Shown here: positions 57,968 to 64,000 of the stretch, one piece after another | Layout of the letters: every line of letters starts with the position of its first letter | Numbering within the stretch: the stretch's first letter is position 1 | Source of the DNA: Moniliophthora roreri | Lineage: Eukaryota > Basidiomycota > Agaricomycetes > Agaricales > Marasmiaceae | Direction: 5' to 3' | Length of the DNA: 64,000 bases | NCBI GenBank assembly: GCA_001466705.2 | Contig: LATX02000249.1 | Coordinates: 124,001 to 188,000, forward strand | Notes under the pieces: model-generated | Databases searched by the model: none | The model's input: the letters and a program-made list of their open reading frames with translations, nothing else | What the model was told of the DNA's origin: nothing | Made by a program: the position numbers and the translations under genes

Positions 57968-59639
57968 GACTGCGCCATGCTGAAAGCCTACCAGTACTTT
58001 TCATCGTGTCTGGGCGCCAATAAAGCGATCATAGAAGCGCTTCTTCGATTTCTTTAGACATGAGTGCACAGAACAGCACCATATATGAAGGTCCGGACTG
58101 AAAAGGCGTGAATGAGTCCGATCACCGCACAACCGATGAGAACTGAATTGTGGACTATTTATAGCAGCCGGCGAGCGACATCCACGTACCAGGTAGTTGC
58201 AAGCTTCGGTATCCAATGTCATCTCCGGAGCTTGTTTCGTGGACAGAAAAACAGAACCCCCACTTTACGGAGCGGCGATATGTAGAAGTTCTTGTGCCCA
58301 AAAAGTGCGCCAGAACGGGTACGTCAACATGTGGTCTATCGTACAAGCCGCATGCTGCAGGCATTGTAGGTTAATATTCCATCTGTCACCTATGCAGGAC
58401 CAGAATGTTGCAGCGAGTTGTGAAATTCGGACAGGCGTCCAACTTCCAAGTTCATGAGAGCGTTGTGTTATACGTAGTTTCCATGTTCGACCGATCTCGC
58501 GGCGATTGAATGTTGAACGCCCTGGCAGAACTGATACCAGAGTCCTGGAGCCGTCGAGCCTCAAGCTCAACCAAAGTGTTTCAAGGCTCCATTGCTCTCA
58601 TTTGGGCACCCATACACCTATTCCTTGTTTCTCGAAGGGGTATCAGGCGCTATCCGGAGCAGACGTGACAGTCGAGTCTTCTTTTCTGTCTGAAGAAACG
58701 TTGAAAAGGCCCGGGTGCGGTTTATCACACGTAAAAACCATTCGTTCGATCAATGCCTCTCGTCTCAGAAATTGTGTATCTAGTAAGCAGGTCATCCTCA
58801 GCAGCAGAAAACGTCTGACGTACGTAAATACTAAGGAGGCTGTGTTGTGCCATCATGGTTGTTGCAGTGAAAGACGCGTCGGCGCTAATGTCATCGGCTT
58901 CTTGTTTTCGCGACCACCACCACATGGCTCTACATCTCCCATCAGCTCATTTACGTCCCGTCGAGCCTGCTATTCACGAAATGAAATCAAGATTCGATCA
59001 TAAAACGAATCTGAGAAGGTACTGGGATACACATTTATTATCCCTCAATGAAAAATGTACTGATACAGTTCAATTTGGCTACAGCTGAGACGCACACGGG
59101 GAAGAAGAAAATAGAGCACTTTGAGGGAACAGAAGGATCACATTATGTTCGAGTTTGACTTGAATGAAGGGGTTATGACTACGGTGAGATGCATAGCTTC
59201 TCGTAAAATGTCTATGATGCTCATCTCGCAACACTGTCCTTCGAAGATCCAGTTGACGTTCAAACCTACATATATCTCGAAGGCAATTTCATCCTTGGTC
59301 GGCAATTCGCTCCTCATGCCTATCCGGCTTCAATTCTGCCGTTTTACTCGCAGGGCGGATCGGTCAGAAAAGCAAAATGGTGTTTAAGGCGATCTCGGTG
59401 CGCTGTTTCTGAGCTGGCGTGTTGTGACTCATCCTAACCTTCCAAGAGTTTTATGGACAGCGTTTACGCCAAATCTAGTGACTTTCTTCAAAGTCAAGAA
59501 ATTCTTTCGCTCTCAACCTCAACCTCGGCACCGAACATTCGAGGTCAAGTTCCGCAGCTGCCTTCCCTTGTAAACATAAGAGATATTCTGGGCGCCAAGT
59601 ATTTCAAGAATGATGATCCATATCCCATTCGTCGTTGTA
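57968..59639. other. Promoter of membrane-protein copy 2 and spacer to the tRNA
   Basis: To about 58985 this is the copy of 53376-54477. From there to the tRNA I see no gene; the frame at 59121-59387 (+) is not recognised. Confidence 0.4.
58155..58163 (-). promoter_or_regulatory. TATA element of membrane-protein copy 2
   Basis: TATAAATAG on the minus strand; same place as in unit 1. Confidence 0.5.
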
Positions 59640-59734
59640 GGGGGTATAGCTCAGCTGGGAGAGCAGCAGACTGAAGCTCCATGTTGGATTACATGTTATT
59701 CTGAAGGTCCCGCGTTCGATCCGCGGTACCCCCA
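59640..59734 (+). tRNA. tRNA-Phe(GAA) with intron
   Basis: Acceptor stem GGGGGTA/TACCCCC, D arm GCTCAGCTGGGAGAGC, anticodon loop CTGAAG with anticodon GAA, variable loop AGGTC, T arm CCGCGTTCGATCCGCGG. A 22-nt intron lies after position 37 (about 59677-59698). The closing anticodon-stem pair is a G-A mismatch (27:43); the other four pair. A T5 run at 59755-59759 is a likely Pol III terminator. Confidence 0.95.
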
Positions 59735-60407
59735 CCTGTGTGGCACTTGATTCGTTTTTCCTCGCCACCAATATACTACACCATATTGACCCAATCCCGG
59801 TGACTCCAGTACATACGTACGACCTGCGTATATCCGAACTGCAAATTCAACAGCATCGGACTTTCGCGAGGATTCACCTCGATTGATCTTTACGGTCTAC
59901 CCCGGCAAGGTTCAAGCAATCATCTCCGTTTCTTGACCGGGCAGAAGACTATCTTGGCACGCTGATGCAGATGGGTTTTCCATTACTCCACCCTCCCACT
60001 AGACTCCCGAGATTATGAATGACAATGGACAAGGCTCGGTGCCAATGGAGCTACGCTCCAGTCCTGACGTCTAAGCAAAGTAGAGTAAGCATTCCCGAGG
60101 GTCTCATATCCGATTCCGAGGGAACATCCGACGGGACGATTATACTGTCTTCTTCCCTCTGTTATTTCTCCAGAAATCCTGAGATATTGAAGTACATAAC
60201 TGAAAATTGTGCCTCTTCATCATTGAACGAGGTACACATTTAGAACGCTTAAGAATTGAAGAAGATCACCGGATTGCCGAGTATCTTAGCCGTGGAATGG
60301 GGCAGTGCCTGCCGTGATGTAAACGCTGGCGCATTCATAAGCAGCTTACCCCAAGCCAAAAGTCGATCCACCTTTTTTAACGACCCCTCCTCCACGACCA
60401 CAAACGC
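59735..60407. other. Intergenic, promoter side of the alpha/beta hydrolase
   Basis: Contains the tRNA terminator. Open frames 60019-60243 and 60256-60504 (+) are not recognised; the second overlaps the hydrolase start in another frame. Confidence 0.4.
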
Positions 60408-63400
60408 ATGCTATACGACTCAACACCCCAATATGAGCATTTTGCTCACTTACCCTATGCAAAAGAACCTTTCAAGGGCTTATACGTCTTTCAACGTCTC
60501 CTAACGACTCTTCTCCTGGTTCCATGGTGGTTCATCAAGTACCTTGTTTTACCAAGGTCCTATCGACCTCGAGCATCGTGGAACTTGAGGCAGATTATTT
60601 TTGTTTTTTTTACGAGGAGGATCTATCGGGTGACCGAGGTTGCTGGAGTCAACTGGGCTACACGGGATCCTGATGCCGACGGCAGTCAGGAGAATCTGAA
60701 GGAGACGAGATTTGAGTGGGCGGAACCATTGGATAGAGGCATGAGGAGGGGTGTGGTGATTGATCGATTTGGTAAAGTGCCGTTCAAGAGAGTTGGGTGC
60801 TTTGTCTGGCCAAAGGAAAGGAAGGTCGGGGTTATGTCTCCAGGTGAGTTATTTGGCATTCTACTCGTTTGTTGGGCGACAGGTTGATGGGATAGTGCAA
60901 GGAAACCAAGCAGAGGATGATTCAAAGATCCCTGTTGTTGGCGTGTTTATGCACGGAGGAGGATACTGTCAGATGAGTGCTAGTGAAAAGGCTCGGACGT
61001 CCAATATCCCTCGACGGCTTATAAAGGTGTGTATTCAGTATGACTTTACCACTAAGCGATACTAACACTTTTGTAGGACAACCTCTTTGACGAAGTTTAC
61101 TCTGTCGAATATCGTCTTCTCCAGCACGCGCCCTTACCCGCAGTCGTCATCGATGCAGCAACTGTCTATGCACACGTTGTCAAGAAATACTACGGTGACT
61201 CGTATGTGTCATTCTCATGTTCTATTTCTACTGTGCGCATCTCACTCGTGTTCCAGGTACACGAACGAAGAGCAGATACCTTCGGCACCTTTGGATCCTG
61301 CTGCGCCGATACCGCCGAAAAAGACAAAGAAAGTCAAGATCGTTCTCATCGGTGACTCCTCTGGTGGTAACTTGGTACTAGCACTCGCAAGGTGGCTCAG
61401 AGATGAGGGCGTGGAGAGTGGTATAGTACCCATGCCAGATGGTTTACTGCTGTTTTCGGTGAGTATCCTATATAGTTTTCTTTGCTCGTTTCTTTCCAGG
61501 CTTCTTTGTATGTCACGTCCTCCTTCTATTCGGCGATGATTTCAAGCCGCTGGCAACTTTGTTTTCCAGCTGCGGAGCAGGATTGATTATCCGCTTTTCC
61601 CAGCCATCTTATTTGTTGGCCACAGCCGCCGTTGATTCAACATTCAACGCGTCCATTCTTGCTGTCTTCTTTTGAGATACTCCTCTTCCGACATGCCTCG
61701 CCTCTTCCTACTCACTCCAGTATCTCTACACCTCATCTATTCTTGTCCGCTCCCCAGTTCCATCAGTTCCATAAGTTCATTCATTCCGCTTGGCCGCCAT
61801 TCTATGACCGTGTTCCGCCTTCTTAATTGCTTTCCTTGTGGTCAACGGCTTCTATACTTTCCGTTATCCTCAGTCTTTTCTCCCGAGATACGATCTCTTG
61901 GTTCATCGATTTGACTCTGGGGAGCGCTCTGCCGCGCGCTAATGAGGCCTAGATCCATTCCCTTTTATGCGCTTCAGGCTTGCCTTCATTCTTGTTATTC
62001 TTCACGCTTGTCGTCTTCTGTCTTCCATTCCAGAGACTCCATCTGTGTCGGAATGCCGTACTGACGTATTCTTCACAGCCCTCATGCGATGCCTCACACG
62101 CCTTCCCGCCCTCTTCCAATACATGGCATACTCCTCGGCCGCACGCCGACACAGATTACCTGACTGATACACCCGAACCAAGGCTGTTGCTGCAAAAGAC
62201 CTTCCTTGGTACGTTTCTTTTTACCTCTGCCTATTCCTTTACATAGCTAACAAGCGATCACGACATAGGATTTAAACACCAAATTGAACAATCCGATCTC
62301 CAACGCAACCGGCTCTTCATGCTCTCCGGAGCAGGAAACGTCTTATTCGAAGGCGTAGGCAGTGTATACAATCTCGGTCGGAGCGGGATGGGCTCAGTTG
62401 CCAATCTATTACGAGGTAACTCGAGTGCGGCAGTGAATACGTTGAATGGAACTCCAAATGCTACACCTGCACTTCCTACGTCACCGGTACCTGCCTTTGT
62501 TCAGGCTCAGGCTCAGGCGCAGATGCAGGCCACCCCCGATTCTGAACCAAAAAAGGCACAAGGTTTAGCGGAAGACAAACTCCTAGAACAAATCATTCAT
62601 TCGGAATACGTCTCACCCGCGTCACCCAAGGTTCTCAAACGATGGGGACACCCGGTAGATCTATACGACGGTAGCTGGATGTGCGGATGCATCGACGACG
62701 ACAACTCTCCCTGTCCTTGCGTAGACGACAAGGATAAGCGACCTGGACATAAACGCGGATTAAGCTGGCGCCGGAAGAAGGAAGAGGTACCAGAGACAGC
62801 TACACATACACACCCACATACACACCCACATACGCATGCGCATGTCAGCCTTCCAGTACCGAATGCAGACAATGCATCGGTCATCACGGAGATAGCTAGC
62901 CCGAATACGTCGCCTATGCCACCTTATCGTAAGCCAGATCCGTTGGATGCAGGGAACGGGAATAGGTCGAGGAGTTCCTCGGCTGCTTCGAGTACGGCGA
63001 TGTTACCGTCTAGTGAAGTGGCATATATTCCTTCCAAGCTGTCTCGTCGGCCCGAAGAGGAAGAGAAAGAAGGACATGAAGAGGAGCAGGAGCAAGAGCA
63101 AGAGCAAGAGCAAGAGCAAGAGCAAGAGCAAGAGCGGGAAAGTAGACCGCCGAGGATAACCATCACGCCTTCACCGCCCTCACCTACACCCTCGTCGTCA
63201 TCGTCGCCTACACTCGCACCTCTAGGCAGGAAGCATAGACATTTGCGAACTCGTGCTCATCGTGAAGAGGAAGAGAGTAGCCCGCATTCGAATTACTCGC
63301 TCAGATACTCTAAATGGAAGAAGTTGTTTGAAGGCTTCCCGAGAACGCTTATTCTATGTGGTGATGCGGAGCGGTTGACGGTTGAGGTTGGGAACCTTGT

Positions 63401-63638
63401 GAGAGGAATGGCGAGGGATGTTGATGGATTCTGGGAGGAAGGCCCTTTGTCCAAGGGTGTAGGCCAGCGCCAGCATCAACACCGCGGCAATGCATCTAGG
63501 AAGATTCGGATCCACTGGATACCGGATGCGGTACATGATGTTTTTATGATTCCGCCCGGGTGGTGGGATGAGAAAACGAAGGATAGGGCTTGGGAGGATG
63601 TTAAGAGCTGGATTGGGGAGGTGAAGGAAAATGAATAG
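60408..63638 (+). CDS. Alpha/beta hydrolase (HSL-type, fold-3) with long low-complexity insert
   Basis: Six exons: 60408-60843, 60896-61026, 61077-61201, 61257-61458, 62079-62208, 62269-63638; 2394 nt, 797 aa. An N-terminal hydrophobic segment (LLTTLLLVPWWFIKYLVL) suggests membrane association. Oxyanion motif HGGGYCQMSA (exon 2), EVYSVEYRLL, nucleophile elbow IGDSSGGNLVLALARWL (exon 4), the acid Asp in LILCGDAERLTVE and the His in WIPDAVHDVFM (exon 6) complete the catalytic set. Between elbow and acid lies a long variable insert with a His-Pro/His-Thr tract (about 62805-62841), a Gln-Glu repeat (about 63084-63134) and Ser/Pro runs. Likely an esterase or lipase on an endomembrane; substrate unknown. 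Intron 4 is 620 nt, far longer than the others. Confidence 0.9.
61459..62078 (+). other. 620-nt pyrimidine-rich intron of the alpha/beta hydrolase
   Basis: Flanked by TTTTCG|gtgagt and cttcacag|CCCTCATGC; both sides are conserved hydrolase sequence (GLLLFS then PSCDASHAFP). T/C-rich throughout on the sense strand, with several internal acceptor-like tttccag/ttccag sites. No coding frame recognised inside. Confidence 0.75.
63084..63134 (+). repeat. Hexanucleotide repeat coding for (Gln-Glu)n
   Basis: About eight consecutive copies of caagag (some cag/gag variants), in frame in the hydrolase insert; prone to length variation. Confidence 0.85.
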
Positions 63639-63918
63639 GTGGCGTCAGTGTACAAAAAGGACTAATGTAAGGGCGATTTAATGAATGTGGTGTACGCTGT
63701 ATGTGGTCTTTGTTTGTATCTCTACCCATCTTCTCTGCTTCTTGCTTTGGGTGTATGTATCCATTAGATTAGAAGAATCCATCACTGCCAAGTTCAAATG
63801 AGACTATTGAGCATATCTCAGCACACAAATTGAAAGATGAAATCGTGCAAGGCACATGTAGGATAGATAGCCTGGTCCCTCAAAGAAAATGAAACAAGTA
63901 TACACTAACAAATAGAAT

Positions 63919-64000
63919 GGGGGTACCGCGGATCGAACGCGGGACCTTCAGAATGACTCATTTTTCTGTCACTTCAGTCTGCTGCTCTCCCAGCTGAGCT
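63919..64000 (-). tRNA. tRNA-Phe(GAA) with intron, cut by window end
   Basis: Minus strand: GCTCAGCTGGGAGAGC, CTGAAG (anticodon GAA), an intron of about 17-18 nt, then the same CTGAAGGTC, T arm and TACCCCC as the tRNA at 59640. The first eight or so bases fall outside the window. Exonic parts seen are identical to the other copy; the introns differ. Confidence 0.92.

Larger units (their letters stand above)
54478..58985. repeat. Tandem duplication, unit 2
   Basis: Direct copy of 49020-54477. Differs by a MITE (55069-55443), by lacking about 1 kb of unit 1 sequence, and by a single (not triplicated) exon segment in its gene. After about 58970 similarity to the unit start is lost within a few bases. 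Confidence 0.85.

Noticed and set aside
62597..63166. Cys/Ser-rich minus-strand frames inside the hydrolase
   Set aside because: They are the complement of the Gln-Glu and His-Pro tracts of the real gene.
1..64000. CRISPR arrays, operons, ribosome binding sites, bacterial-type promoters
   Set aside because: Spliced eukaryotic genes throughout; no regularly spaced repeat-spacer pattern seen.

Overview
The window reads as nuclear DNA of an agaricomycete fungus (Basidiomycota). It is gene-dense at both ends, with short GT-AG introns of about 48-65 nt and families typical of mushrooms: class I hydrophobins, DUF6534 and DUF6535 membrane proteins, F-box proteins, UstYa-like proteins and PLC-like phosphodiesterases. 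All protein assignments come from motifs read by eye; no database search was run.

Layout. 1-12.1 kb: three paralogous secreted PLC-X-like phosphodiesterases (1-1333 +, 1571-2933 -, 10741-12146 -) surround a UstYa-like gene, a type II haloacid-dehalogenase-like hydrolase, a broken DUF6535 gene, a DUF6534 gene and a relic of a membrane-protein family found again at 51-58 kb. 13.8-17.0 kb: two F-box genes. 17.9-20.7 kb: duplication block A, with a frameshifted hydrophobin, an unrecognised Cys-rich gene and an 856 bp transposon insertion.

20.7-45.2 kb: a nest of transposable elements, AT-rich and almost without CpG. It holds a TA-flanked mariner-type transposon, large inverted repeats, a Ty3-like element whose 5' LTR carries a CACTA-type insertion, an intron-rich TE-associated gene, a head-to-head LTR palindrome and the end of a hAT-like element. 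The pol reading frame has no indel but about 18 premature stops, 14 of them TGA, which fits CpG to TpG decay.

45.2-49.0 kb: an MFS transporter relic, an LTR-like end and duplication block B (the same hydrophobin and Cys-rich gene), followed by an intact hydrophobin with its own TATA box. 49.0-59.0 kb: a tandem duplication of about 5 kb, each unit with one polytopic membrane-protein gene. One copy has gained two in-frame exons by tandem duplication across an intron; the other unit carries a 375 bp MITE. 59.6-64.0 kb: two intron-bearing tRNA-Phe(GAA) genes in opposite orientation flank a six-exon alpha/beta hydrolase.

The genes do not form one obvious pathway. The hydrophobins and PLC-like proteins are predicted to be secreted or surface proteins. 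The main story is structural: segmental and tandem duplications give filled/empty site pairs that date and define several transposon insertions, and a CpG-depleted nest separates two copies of a hydrophobin block.
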